Below, in pieces: positions 8,399 through 17,763 of a DNA stretch of 20,453 nt. Numbering within the stretch: the stretch's first letter is position 1; each line of letters starts with the position of its first letter. The DNA comes from Gnetum montanum. Lineage: Eukaryota; Streptophyta; Gnetopsida; Gnetales; Gnetaceae. Below the pieces are notes generated by a model. The model was given only the letters and a program-made list of their open reading frames with translations. It was not told where the DNA came from and made no database searches. The translations under genes and the position numbers were made by a program. Where the stretch lies: the NCBI GenBank assembly GCA_015680685.1, contig MNCI01037820.1:1244894-1265346 (forward strand), in the 5' to 3' direction.

Positions 8399-10248
8399 CT
8401 GAATGAAAACTCATCCTCGAGTGAAGAAGAGGAGGAACAAGTTCTTTACAAAATATTGGATAGGTTGGGATTATTGACTGACATACAGACTGTCTTAGAT
8501 GGAACAAATAGACACTAAGTGCCCAAGTGTATGGAGTTAAAATCTTTACAAAATTGGATGTTCATGATAAGATAAGTGAACAACCTAGATAAAACTAATA
8601 TCCAATGCCTCTTGGTAGCTAAAGAGCGAGAGAGGAGATCTAATGATCATGAATGGTTTGCATCATGTGGTACTGCCACATCATTCTTGGTGAAGATAGT
8701 CTTGCTTCCAATCCATGCTTCCCACTATAATCAAAATAGAATTATGAATTAGTATGCAATGTGTAACACATAGCTGTTAAATGCATTGTCTTGTCAGTGG
8801 TTACACTCAACTAGGTTATGATTGTGGTAGATTCATTCCTTTAGGAGTGTTAGTGGGAAGGCTAACAAATATGGTAAAATAGATAAGCGGTCTATTAGCT
8901 TTTAAAAAATTCAATACAAGAAAGTATTTGAAGAGGGTGTAAGAATTCACAACAATAAAAAGTAACGTTCACTAAAAAATGTTGTGAAGATGTGCACAAT
9001 TGGATGTCATTGATGTGGTAAACAAAAGGATTTGATTTTAAGAGTGTCTAAGGGTAAAAAAATAAACTAACCCAACAAAAAGATATGAAAGTGGATCCTC
9101 CCCAAAGTAGGCATAGTTCTTTTATGCCCTTGCATAAATTCAAACTAAATATGGGCTTTGTGGATGAATCATGGTTATGAAAGGTTAAGCACAAAAATCT
9201 AGAAGAAACTACCTAAGAATTCTGACACATCAAACTAGGACATCGAACAAGAACATAAAACTAGTAGTGAGGTGAGACATGAAAACCATAGATGAATGAG
9301 AGAGAGTGGAATGGAGTTCTTGATTAAGGTCACATGAAGTCCCTTGTATATTTTATGGTTAAATGAATTGACAAGATCTATCATTAGTCTAGACCAAAAC
9401 CAACCTCGGTCAGTGACTTTGCATTATCATTTTAAGACTAGTCCATCCCCCTGAGACACAAGAGTGCTCCCATAAAACAACCACCATTCCTTATTAAAGA
9501 AAAAAAGAGAAGTAGAAAGTGAGAAAGGGCTAGGGGGACCTTTAGGAATGAGTAACATGTCTTTCTAGTCCAATAACTAATGCTTGTAGTCCATTTATTT
9601 TGTCTAAGGGGTGTGCTTTGAATTTCCATCATTTTTGTTTGAAATGTAAACCACACCATGTAAAGATGTATGCATTTATTTTGTCTAAGGGGTGTGCTTT
9701 GAATTCCCATAATTTTTATCGATGAGAACCATACCATGCAATGACTTATTCAACTTCCTTTTATTGGTCAACACAATGGTAAGAAATCAATGAAAACACC
9801 CATGCACCCAGGTAAACAAAAAGGTACAAACAATATCGAATCCCCTTTAAGTCACACCCTATTCAAAATTTTGAATCCTTTTCAATTCTAGAAACTACCA
9901 AAGTCATAAATTTGTTAAAGTTTTGTTAATGAAAAATGGATTGCAAGTTTCTAGAATAAGGAAAATCATAGAGTTTGTGGATGGGTGGATGCTGTGGACT
10001 CACTGCTTGTTGCATGAAAAAGAAACCATGTCCTAATCATCCATAACAAAATTCAAAGCTAGAATTTAGACATCAATAATCAAATAACAAAATAGTACAT
10101 ACCACCATCAAGAAACGCATTACCATTGTACACGGCACTTATTAACAAAAATTTAGAAAATCACATCAAAATAAAATAAAAGAAAATATAAAAGAAAGTG
10201 TAAAATTTTCCATAAATAACAAATGTACTAATAATGGTGTAAAAAAAA
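8399..10248 (-). other. Region between integrase and 3' LTR, no gene found
   Basis: About 1.9 kb between the pol end and the PPT holds no recognisable domain on either strand. In Athila elements this is where an env-like frame may lie. The longest minus-strand ORF (9438-9737) is largely produced by the 81-bp repeat and shows no family feature. The region contains that repeat (9592-9753) and is otherwise plain AT-rich sequence. Confidence 0.6.
9592..9753. repeat. 81-bp tandem duplication in the 3' untranslated region
   Basis: Copies start at 9592 and 9673. The first 48 bases are nearly identical (cores catttattttgtctaagg and ggtgtgctttgaatt); the rest align with more changes and small gaps. 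Confidence 0.8.
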
Positions 10249-10259
10249 TTAGAAAAGAT

Positions 10260-10345
10260 TAATAACGTAAAAACAAAAATATGTAAAATAAAGACTATGT
10301 AAAATAAAAAGTTGTAAAACCAAAAAAATGTGTAAAACAAAAAGT
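10260..10345. repeat. A-rich array with about 16-bp period
   Basis: Five copies of gtaaaa followed by A-rich sequence occur at 10267, 10283, 10299, 10314 and 10332, spaced 15-18 bp. On the element's sense strand it is T-rich. It lies just past the end of integrase. Confidence 0.6.
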
Positions 10346-10429
10346 TGAGAAATTGAGGAGTTGCTTATATGGTTAACATGGGTGGCCATCTCTCCCATGA
10401 CTATGTTGAAAAGAGGAGATTTGAAATAT

Positions 10430-11606
10430 GGAGTGTGGTTGTCCATCTGATTAGCTACCTTATGCTCATGAAAAGGTCTGATTTGTTGGATGTTGACAAG
10501 TTATTTCTTGTTTGGGCTCTTGGGTTTGTAGATCAGCATGGCCCTAGAAGGAAAAGTTTCGTAAATGATGTAACGTCCTTCCCACAATGTTTGGGATTTA
10601 GTTCATTGAGGTACGTGTGTGGGGTTCTAATAGAGAACCTTATCTCTAGGTTGGAATTTAACTTTTCTAATTTTAAGGTCATGGAACTTTTTGTTGTAGT
10701 CCTTGTATAACTCGTTAGATGATAGGGCCATCACTTAGTTTTTGTCTAGTAGGTTGAGATTTATTAGTCTTTCTTTTTGTGCTAGACTCAAGTCAAGGTT
10801 AAGGTCATAGGCTATTGAAAGTGTATGGAGCTTAGATTAAATAGGAAATTTTGGTAATTTTTTGTACACAAGCGCATAAGGAGAATAGTCTATAGTAAGT
10901 TTTCATGTTGAGTAGTAGGCCCGAAGAGCATCATTGAGTTTTATGTTTTAGTCTTTCCTATATTTGCTAATAGTTCTTGTTAGAATCCTTGTGATTTTCC
11001 TATTGGTAACCTTAGCTTGACCATTGACTTGAAGGTGTAGGATGTTGTGAGTTTATGTTCAACCCCCAAGTGTTGCATGAGCTTTTAAAAAATAGTGCCT
11101 GGAAAGTGAGTTCCATTATTAGACATTAATGCATGTCGCACACAAAACCTATTTAGAACATTTTATTGTACAAACTGAGTAGCAATAGAAAATGTATAGT
11201 CAATGATGGCTATTGCTTTTGCCCATTTCATACAATTTTCAATAGCGACTATGATGTACGCCTTTCTATTTGACATGGGTATGATGGAACCCATGAAATC
11301 AATGCTCCAGATGTTGAAGGGCTCTAGTGGTTGAATCCATTGTTGAGGTCCCTCCATTTGAGCAATCATTCCATCATCTCATTGGCATCATTTACAAGAG
11401 TAGACATAATGGTGAGCATCCTTGAAGATTGTTGGCCAATAGTACCCTACCATCAGGATTTTAATGATTGTGCATCTCCTAGCATAGTGTCCTCCACAAG
11501 GACCTTCATGAGAATCTTGGAAAATGTGTAGTTGATTAGCATCGGGGACACACCAACAAACTAGGCCATCGATGCACACCTTGTAGAGGTGTCCATTGAT
11601 ATCCAT
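10430..11606 (-). pseudogene. pol: Athila-like integrase, catalytic residues lost
   Basis: Integrase would insert the DNA copy into the host genome. In the minus sense the zinc-binding H-x6-H (SHEGPCGGHYA, near 11500) is followed by GYYWPTIFKDAH and C-x2-C near 11380; one residue of that motif and one just after it are TGA codons, as expected from CGA. The core has WSIDFMG with catalytic Asp intact (11298-11300). The second Asp is Asn (SNNGTHF, 11118-11120) and the catalytic Glu is Lys (11011-11013), both G-to-A type. The tail (SPYALVY, ERLINLN, ELYKDYNKKFHD, then NIQQIRPF near 10460) is full length for the family. At least two catalytic changes and several stops make it inactive. Confidence 0.9.
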
Positions 11607-11779
11607 GAAGTGTTTTACCTAGTGAAGAAACTATTGTTTCTTTTCATGGTCCAACCCTTGTTGCATCTCTTAGATGAGAAGGTAGGTGGGAATGTCATCA
11701 TACCATTTAGGCTTACTTGACAATTATTTAGTTATAACCCTAGCAAAGAGAAGTTCATGAAAAAACATATCAGATATTT

Positions 11780-12260
11780 GATTTTATTTCTCTTTGTTAT
11801 CCCATCACAACTGAGACAAATGATCAACAACCACATTCTCAGTGTCCTTTCAATCTACCATCATAAGATTGAATTCTTGCAAGATCACTAGCCACCATAT
11901 GACATGGGGGCTCGCTATTGGCTTGTTCATCAGGAAGTAGATAGCACTATGATCTATGTGCACAAAAAATTTGTATCCAAGTACATAATTCCTAAATTTC
12001 TATAGAGCAAATACCACTACCATCATTTATTTTTTTGTAGTGGTATAGTTTAGTTGTGCACCCACAATACTTTGGCTAGCATAGTGGATCTAGTATGGAT
12101 ATTTCTTATCATCCATCTACATAAGCATAGATCCCAAGGCATCATGTGGTGCATCAATCATGACATGAAATGGTATACAATTGTCAGGTGCTTATAGGAT
12201 TTGAGTTTCTACAAGTTTCTATTTTAGCTATTAGAATGCCTTTTCACATTCTGTGGTCTA
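11780..12260 (-). pseudogene. pol: Athila-like RNase H
   Basis: Read on the minus strand it shows VMIDAPHDALG, with the first catalytic Asp at 12155-12153, then HYASQSIVGAQLNYTTTKK. In that last motif the family has a catalytic Glu near the second Lys, which here is replaced by a stop. HIDHSAIYFL (third acidic residue) follows, then ILQEFNL and VVVDHLSQL at the end. Length and order fit the family. Stops replace several Gln, Glu or Trp codons, consistent with C-to-T and G-to-A change. The domain is continuous with RT upstream and integrase downstream in pol. Confidence 0.85.
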
Positions 12261-13130
12261 GACAAATGGAGCATCTTTCTTTGTCAACTCCACCAATGAC
12301 TTTGTGATCTTAGGGAAATTATTTATGAATTGTCGATAGTAGCTAGTATGTCCAAGGAATGATCAAACATATTTGACAATTTTTGGTTAGTAGGTTATTC
12401 CTTGGATGATGCTTATGTTCTTAGGGTCTACCTCAATTCCTACTTGTGATATTCTGTGCCCCAATACAATGCCTTCCTAGACCATTAGATGACCTTTTTG
12501 CCAATTGAGCCACAAGTTGGTTTCAACACATCATTTTAGCACTTGCTCAAGGTGGTCTAGGGTGTGCTCAAATGTAGCTCCATAAGTGGAGAAGTAATCC
12601 ATGAAGACTTCCATACCACTTTTTATTTGCTATTGAAAAATGCGTAGAACTAGGTGTTGGAATGTAGCAGGAGCATTGCATAGAGCAAATGGCATCTTGC
12701 GATATGCAAAAGTCCCCAAAGGACTTGTGAATGTTATCTTCACCTAGTCCTTTCGTGTAATTTGAATTTGGTTATAGCCATTATAAAAATCTAGAAAAGT
12801 ATAGTAGCAATGCCAGATATTGTGTCTAACACCTAATCAACAAATGACAATGGAAAATAACCCTTGAATGTTGCCATATTCAATAGCCAAAAATTGATGT
12901 AGACCCACCACTTGCCTCCTTTCTTTAGCACAATTATGAGTGTACTAACCCACTCACTATTTGCAATGGGATAAATGAACCCCATCTTGAGGAGTTGTTC
13001 AATTTCCTCTTTGATAACCTACTTTAGTTTGAGGTTCAACTGCCTTTGTGGCTATCTCTTTGGCTTCATGGTTGGATTAGTGTAGATTCCATGTTGGCAT
13101 ATCTTAGGATCAATCCTTGTGAGTTTAGGA
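12261..13130 (-). pseudogene. pol: Athila-like reverse transcriptase, active site changed
   Basis: RT of the inner element. In the minus sense the lead-in IDPKICQHGIY is followed by QRQLNLKLK and IKEEIEQLLKMGFIYPIANS. KKGGKW, DTISGIA and the GTFAYRKMPFALCNAPATFQ block come next. The active-site loop reads VFMDYFSTYG: the second Asp of the usual YMDD is Tyr (TAC at 12596-12594), so the polymerase would be dead even without the stops. VLGHRISQVGIEVDPKNI and SFLGHTSYYRQFINNFPKI then lead into RNase H. The order is full length with scattered stops (for example after NLKLK). Confidence 0.9.
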
Positions 13131-13689
13131 TATGACAAAGAAAAAATTGTTGACTAGTTTTCAACTACATTCAACAACATCTTTCTTTTGCTCTAGAGCA
13201 AGATTTGCATTGATTATGACTAGCTTTCCATTTTTTAAAAAACACATATTTCATTTTGGCTTATTACCATTTTAGTTCAAGGGGCTCTTTCTTGAAATTT
13301 TTAGGAATCTCCAACTCTCTCTAATAAGTATCATCATTTGCATCATCAGAGAGTTGGCGATGAACTTTCTCTAGTTCATCTATGCCGATGAAATATCATC
13401 ATGTCAAGCTCTCAGTCAGTTCCATGCAAAGTGTTCTATTCTCGAAATCAGCAGTTAGCCATTGGGTATCTTTCTATTTTGTGGCTACTATGTACAAACA
13501 TATTTGAGTTTTTGCTTCTAGTTCACACTACTTACATGTAGAGATAGATGCTTGTTTCATGGCTAGAGTTTTTGCACACAATTGCACACTGTATTGATAT
13601 ATGTGATGCATGGAACTCACGTCTTCTTGATTTTTCTGAATGCATTTTCTTTTGATATTTTTAGGGAAAGATCTCTGATGTGCATTCTT
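13131..13689 (-). other. Protease-RT linker of the inner element
   Basis: About 560 bp between protease and the RT lead-in. In this family the interval is a variable linker. I see only short open runs with many stops and no domain on either strand. Confidence 0.5.
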
Positions 13690-14060
13690 ACATCAATGAT
13701 GCTAAGCCATGCCCTTACATAATTATTGGAAAATCCCCTTCGCAGTTCTCCTCCTTGATCACTAGGAAATTAGGAGCATAAGACCATCCACAGACGATGG
13801 TCACAATGTCTTCAACTAGTTCCAATGGAATAGTGATGGACTAGTTTGCCAATTCTAATATGATATTTCTCTTCTTGAGAGGAGGCAGGTTTCATGTAGT
13901 GTACATCTCATGAGAAATTAAATTGATTCAGGAACCTAAGTCACAAAGAGCTTTGCACGGTTCATTCCTAGAAAGATACAAATAAATGAGAGGACTTCCA
14001 AGATCAACTAGTTTCTTGGAAAGGTTTCTAGCATGGATCCAATTATATACAATGTGAGTA
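13690..14060 (-). pseudogene. pol: Athila-like aspartic protease
   Basis: The protease would cut the Gag-Pol precursor. In the minus sense KKLVDLGSPL (near 14015) matches the KLxDPGSF lead-in of the family, and KALCDLGS holds the catalytic Asp (GAC, 13942-13940). The next residue is a stop (TGA) where the family has Ser, followed by IN. Later ILELAN and IPLELVEDIV correspond to the flap and second half. Length is about 120 codons, normal for the domain. A single nonsense change next to the active site breaks it. Confidence 0.8.
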
Positions 14061-14284
14061 AGAATCATAGTATGGATCCTAGGTAGATTTTGATTTAAAG
14101 GAAACTCAAAGGAATTGGATACAAAGAAAGATGAAGAGACATGATTGTTAACCGTAGGTGTATTTGAGAATTGAGGTGGACTGCAAGATCAAAAGAAATA
14201 TCTTTTTCTTGATCGAGTATTTGATCCACTTGGTTGATGAACTAGTTGTAGACTAATAGCCCTAGTAGCATTGCGTTGTTGTGG

Positions 14285-14395
14285 TTGAGCTGGTACTTCA
14301 CCTTGCATAGGTGGAGTAGGTGGTAGCTGTGCAGTTGGAGGAGGAACACGTGTAGGGATAGGAGGGGGATAAGGATTAAAGGTGGCATCCCTTCT
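14285..14395 (-). other. gag: Proline-rich gag tail
   Basis: In the minus sense this part encodes NPYPPPIPTRVPPPTAQLPP and a PAQPQQ end. Such tails occur after the zinc knuckle in some plant gypsy gag proteins. The 14242-14508 ORF is this segment in another frame. Confidence 0.7.
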
Positions 14396-15237
14396 TTCAT
14401 GTGGAGAATGAGTTTAGTAATACTTAGAAGTATGGTAACAAGATTGAAAAGTAGAAACATGACTAGAGGAGTCACGTGGAGATAGGGGTTGTTGAACATA
14501 GTATCCATATGGATTAGGATATCTATAAGGGTATTTCTACCTTGATGGTATCAGCGTCCATGATTGTGGTTATTGCCATTTTTGATTTTATTCATGTGGT
14601 TGCAATGGAGTTTTTCTTGGATAATATTGCTATTCTTGGTGAAACTGCCTAAAATTACCTTGAGGATAAGGTAATCTTCTAGATGTTTACCTTTGTGTTA
14701 GTCCTAGATTCAAAGCATACATCCCAGACTCTTGTAAATGTAACACTATGGGGCAACACCCCTTGGAATGTTCATATTGGTAGGAATCACATCCACCATC
14801 ATCATCTGATTTACTTTTTGAAACTTCTTCTCTTGTAGCAATCTTGCCCTTACCTTTTTGATAGGCACATTAAACTTCCTTGCACCTCCTATGTTCACGA
14901 TCACTACCGTGTTCTTTGGACTCTTCAGCAATTTTTAGGATAACTTGAAATTTGTTATTCATGGAGTCCCATAATTGATCAACCTTGGCCATAATTTTAG
15001 ATTGAAATTTTTGGAGTGGAAAGGTTTTCCCATTCACCACCTCATCAGGTGTAGATTCTTCCTCACTGTCACATCATGGAACCTCCTTCTTGTGAATGGA
15101 AGGATTATGATTATATTCTTCTACATTTTTTATTTTTCTTAATTCACCCTCCTCTTTAGCTACCTACTTGATTAGTCTTTGTATTTGATGGGCACTTAAT
15201 TTTGATAGTCACCCTTGGGCATAGACACCAAGGGTTC

Positions 15238-15507
15238 TCCTCATTTATGATTGAAGCCCATCTATAATGTACCAAAGTTCATCCAATTGAGAATAATCAT
15301 GGCTAGGACATTTGTGAATTAAGGAATAGTATCAGCTGATGGTGACATCTAAGGATTCATGTGTTCCTTTTTTCCTCATTTATGATTGAAGCCCATCTAT
15401 AATGTACCAAAGTTCATCCAATTGAGAATAATCATGGCTAGGACATTTGTGAATTAAGGAATAGTATCAGCTGATGGTGACATCTAAGGATTCATGTGTT
15501 CCTTTTT
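15238..15507. repeat. Exact 135-bp tandem duplication inside gag
   Basis: Copy 1 is 15238-15372 and copy 2 is 15373-15507, with no difference seen over 135 bp. The period equals 45 codons, so the frame is kept. It repeats the CPxH-containing capsid segment. The surrounding gag is heavily mutated. Confidence 0.95.
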
Positions 15508-15879
15508 TCCATCCTTGGATTTTCCTTCTCAAGTTGGACACTCTAGAGTATGTTTGATATTTATCATAAACAATTCAAACATGGTACTCCATCATTTGAT
15601 AGATTCCTACTCTAAGGATTGGTACTAGTCCTTTGCTTCTTTGATGAGCATCCTTGGGAGAAACTTAAGTTTTTGCCACTCATTCTCTATGTTTTACAAG
15701 GCACATTCATCTTGAAAAGCTTGGAGATGGTTATGTGGATTAGAGTTATATCCCCCTTCAAATTGAGGAATATTTTTCATGTCTAGCCTTTTAATTTGAC
15801 TATCCTTCACATGCCTTGTTGGAATTTGTATTGCCTCTACAATATTAAGCATATTTTGGGTAGCAAGTAAAGGCTCATC

Positions 15880-16240
15880 AAGGCTATGATCATGGTGCCT
15901 ATGATGCCCTTTACTACCCCTTCGTTCATGGTAATATGTCTCTCTTGAATGTCTGCTCCTTTGATCTTGCCTTGCTCGATGGTCCCTTTGATCATTTTAG
16001 TCCCATTAGTCATTTTGGTCACCTCCATTATGGTCTTGCCTCTTGCAATTACGATTAGAGCTAGAATAAGAAGAAGATGATAATGAAGGTGAAGAGGAAG
16101 AAGGATTAGCATCATCATGATACCTTCTACCACCTCTTCGATGATCATGGCCATGATCACGATCTTACTTCTTTTCTGCACTCCTACCTTGACGTGTCCC
16201 TCTGGATCCTTCTTTGTCATTGGATCCATTATAACTGGAA
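15880..16240 (-). other. gag: Arg/Asp/His-rich linker of gag
   Basis: In the gag frame the segment is dominated by D, H, R, S and N (for example DRDHGHDHRRGGRRYHDD near 16165, and GHHRHHDH near 15900) with a run of Ser between. The 130-codon ORF at 15837-16229 is the same DNA in a shifted frame and is not a separate protein. Confidence 0.7.
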
Positions 16241-16740
16241 CTAGGATTGTGAATCATGGACTACAAGTTTTGGTTTTGACCTTCTTCATCAAAGTGAAAG
16301 AGAAGAACTTCACTGACTGGGAAACCCCCAGAGAAGGGTTCCCCACCATCTTTTTGGTACAACAAGAATGGGGAATCATTAAATCCTTTTCCCTTTGCAA
16401 ATTCATGACATTGTTCTAGTTTTCATTCTTGTAGATGTTGTACCTTAGTGGGATGATAATCCTTTGTGTTAGTATCTTGCACAACATACTTAGCATGATG
16501 TCCCTGTAGACCCCATCATATAAGCATTTTTTGGAGCATTATAGAAACGAATCGATTGGGTGACAACACAATTTTGCCCTCCATTTCATGCCATCATAGC
16601 TATTCATCCTAATGTAGGATGAAGGTGAAATTGGGTACATACTCATTAGGATGAGTATATACCACTTGATATTGTTGCAGCATCGACTGATGAGCTTCAT
16701 CAGACTTGGATGGAGAAGCACTCCTGTGAGAAGAAGATAT

Positions 16741-16882
16741 TTTCAATTAGATGATAAAACTATAGTGTGATTTTAAATTTTTGTTGTACTAATTTTAAAA
16801 TATGATACGACTCTAAGGTTTTTTTCAATGATTTTGAATGATTTCCACTAAATCCTAGGTAGTGCATGAAACAACGAAAAGA
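16741..16882 (-). other. Leader between PBS and gag start
   Basis: 142 bp between the PBS and the gag start, AT-rich, no ORF. The left element has the same arrangement at 3270-3400. Confidence 0.6.
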
Positions 16883-16900
16883 TCCTTGACAACGGTGCCA
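16883..16900 (-). other. Primer binding site, tRNA-Asp type (inner element)
   Basis: It matches the 3' end of plant tRNA-Asp at 14 of 18 positions. All four differences are C-to-T or G-to-A on the plus strand. It lies one base from the LTR at 16902. Confidence 0.85.
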
Positions 16901-17250
16901 ATGATGAGCGGCAAGGTACCCCTTTGCCCAACCATATGAGTTAATAAGGTATTTACATGTGATCCAGTTGAATTCCATGAACCTATAGTTCTCTAGTGCA
17001 CTAGTTCCTCTAGGAAGTGAAATGGGCATTGAGAATGTTCGTTGTCTTCCCAACTACACTTGTGAAGCTCAAGGGTATGGTCTAACTGTAATTAAGGTAC
17101 ATGATTTTTCTCATTTTATGTTTTATAAGTTTAATAACCTACAACAAGAATGTAAGGTAGAGTAATTTAAGATCTAATTCGTTTACTACCTAGCTAGCCT
17201 AACACAAGTACTTGTTCCACTTTCTTGGGCAGATCTCAAACACATATAGT

Positions 17251-17322
17251 GCTGCTGGGCTACCAAATGTTAAGTGTTGCTGGGTTACTAAGCACTATAT
17301 GTATGCTCAAAGTGGTCATGCT
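17251..17322 (-). promoter_or_regulatory. Conserved U5 block (5' LTR)
   Basis: Equivalent of 3766-3835 and 7867-7937, with two gctggg-n-tac boxes 26 bp apart. Confidence 0.6.
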
Positions 17323-17437
17323 TGTGTTCATTAATAACTGAAAATTAATTGCTTAATTTAAATGCATTAAATTAAAGTGCATTAAATAAAACATTAATCT
17401 ATTCTCAGTGTTACAACGATTATCAAAAGATTTTATT

Positions 17438-17443
17438 TTTATT
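17438..17443 (-). terminator. Poly(A) signal AATAAA in 5' LTR
   Basis: AATAAA in the minus sense, about 187 nt after the TATA box; a second AATAAA directly follows it at 17437-17432. Confidence 0.55.
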
Positions 17444-17622
17444 CCCATCACATTGATGTGATTAGGTACATTAGTGTTCAAGCAAAGATCCATACATACT
17501 TAGACTTCTATTGTGGGCACTTAGAAAATATTCTAACTTTAGAGAAAACAAACTACAAGAGCTTCACTACTCTGACTAAAAAACTATGAAAAACTATATG
17601 GAAATCATGAGTCCAAGAGCTA

Positions 17623-17630
17623 TATTTATA
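17623..17630 (-). promoter_or_regulatory. TATA box of 5' LTR
   Basis: TATAAATA in the minus sense, about 130 bp into the LTR, at the same position as in the other LTRs of this type. Confidence 0.7.
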
Positions 17631-17758
17631 GGCTAGTGTATACCTTGCGATATCAGATATTCAACATTGCATCTTGGCTCTGACATTTGGATACCTAACA
17701 TTGAGGCTTTGATATTGAGTACCCAATATTGGAGCATGTGAAAAAATGTTATTCATCA

Positions 17759-17763
17759 CATGT
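17759..17763. repeat. Target site duplication catgt, right copy
   Basis: Identical to 7512-7516; together they mark the integration of the inner element. Confidence 0.9.

Larger units (their letters stand above)
14250..16740 (-). pseudogene. gag: Athila-like gag polyprotein, start lost and frames broken
   Basis: Gag would build the virus-like particle. By alignment with the left element (MSSSSHK...) the start codon would be at 16740-16738, where the sequence is ATA. The N-terminal domain (16650-16580) has VVYTHPNEYVPNFTFILH. An Arg/Asp/His-rich linker follows (about 16240-15880), then a capsid-like part with FEGGYNSNPHNHLQAF (near 15780-15730) and KCPSHDYSQLDELWYIIDGL, the CPxH-type gag motif, inside a 135-bp duplication. 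A zinc-knuckle remnant lies near 14790-14750 (second Cys is Tyr; GCDSYQYEHSKGCC). The tail is proline-rich (NPYPPPIPTRVPPP, about 14390-14285). About 830 codons, with frameshifts near 16300 and elsewhere. Confidence 0.88.
7517..17758 (-). mobile_element. Complete Athila-like Ty3/gypsy element nested in the chromovirus
   Basis: This is a structurally complete element of 10,242 bp on the minus strand: two LTRs (871 and 857 bp), tRNA-Asp PBS, PPT, gag, protease, RT, RNase H and integrase, in the order typical of Ty3/gypsy. Both ends are TGATGA...TCATCA, and a perfect 5-bp target duplication flanks it. The tRNA-Asp PBS, long gag, CDLG-type protease, DFMG-type integrase and a 2-kb tail after integrase point to the Athila branch of non-chromoviral plant gypsy elements. 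By eye the LTRs are about 85% identical, so insertion is old. No long gag-pol frame survives, so it could move only with help from another copy. Confidence 0.92.
16902..17758 (-). repeat. 5' LTR of the inner element
   Basis: 857 bp, starting TGATGAGCG next to the PBS and ending TTCATCA beside the target duplication. It aligns end to end with the 3' LTR at 7517-8387. TATAAATA is at 17630-17623 and AATAAA at 17443-17438 in element sense. As the 5' copy, it would drive transcription through gag and pol toward lower coordinates. Confidence 0.92.

Noticed and set aside
9438-9737. 99-codon minus-strand ORF as an env-like gene
   Set aside because: It is largely the 81-bp duplication read through; no signal peptide, heptad pattern or envelope motif could be supported.
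10369-10710. 113-codon plus-strand ORF
   Set aside because: Antisense to the C-terminal part of the inner element's integrase, which aligns well with the family.
14546-14556. tRNA-Met PBS-like tggtatcagcg
   Set aside because: It lies within gag of the inner element; no LTR end precedes it.
15837-16229. 130-codon ORF on the minus strand
   Set aside because: It is a shifted reading of the Arg/Asp/His-rich gag linker; the gag frame continues into the capsid-like region and this one does not.
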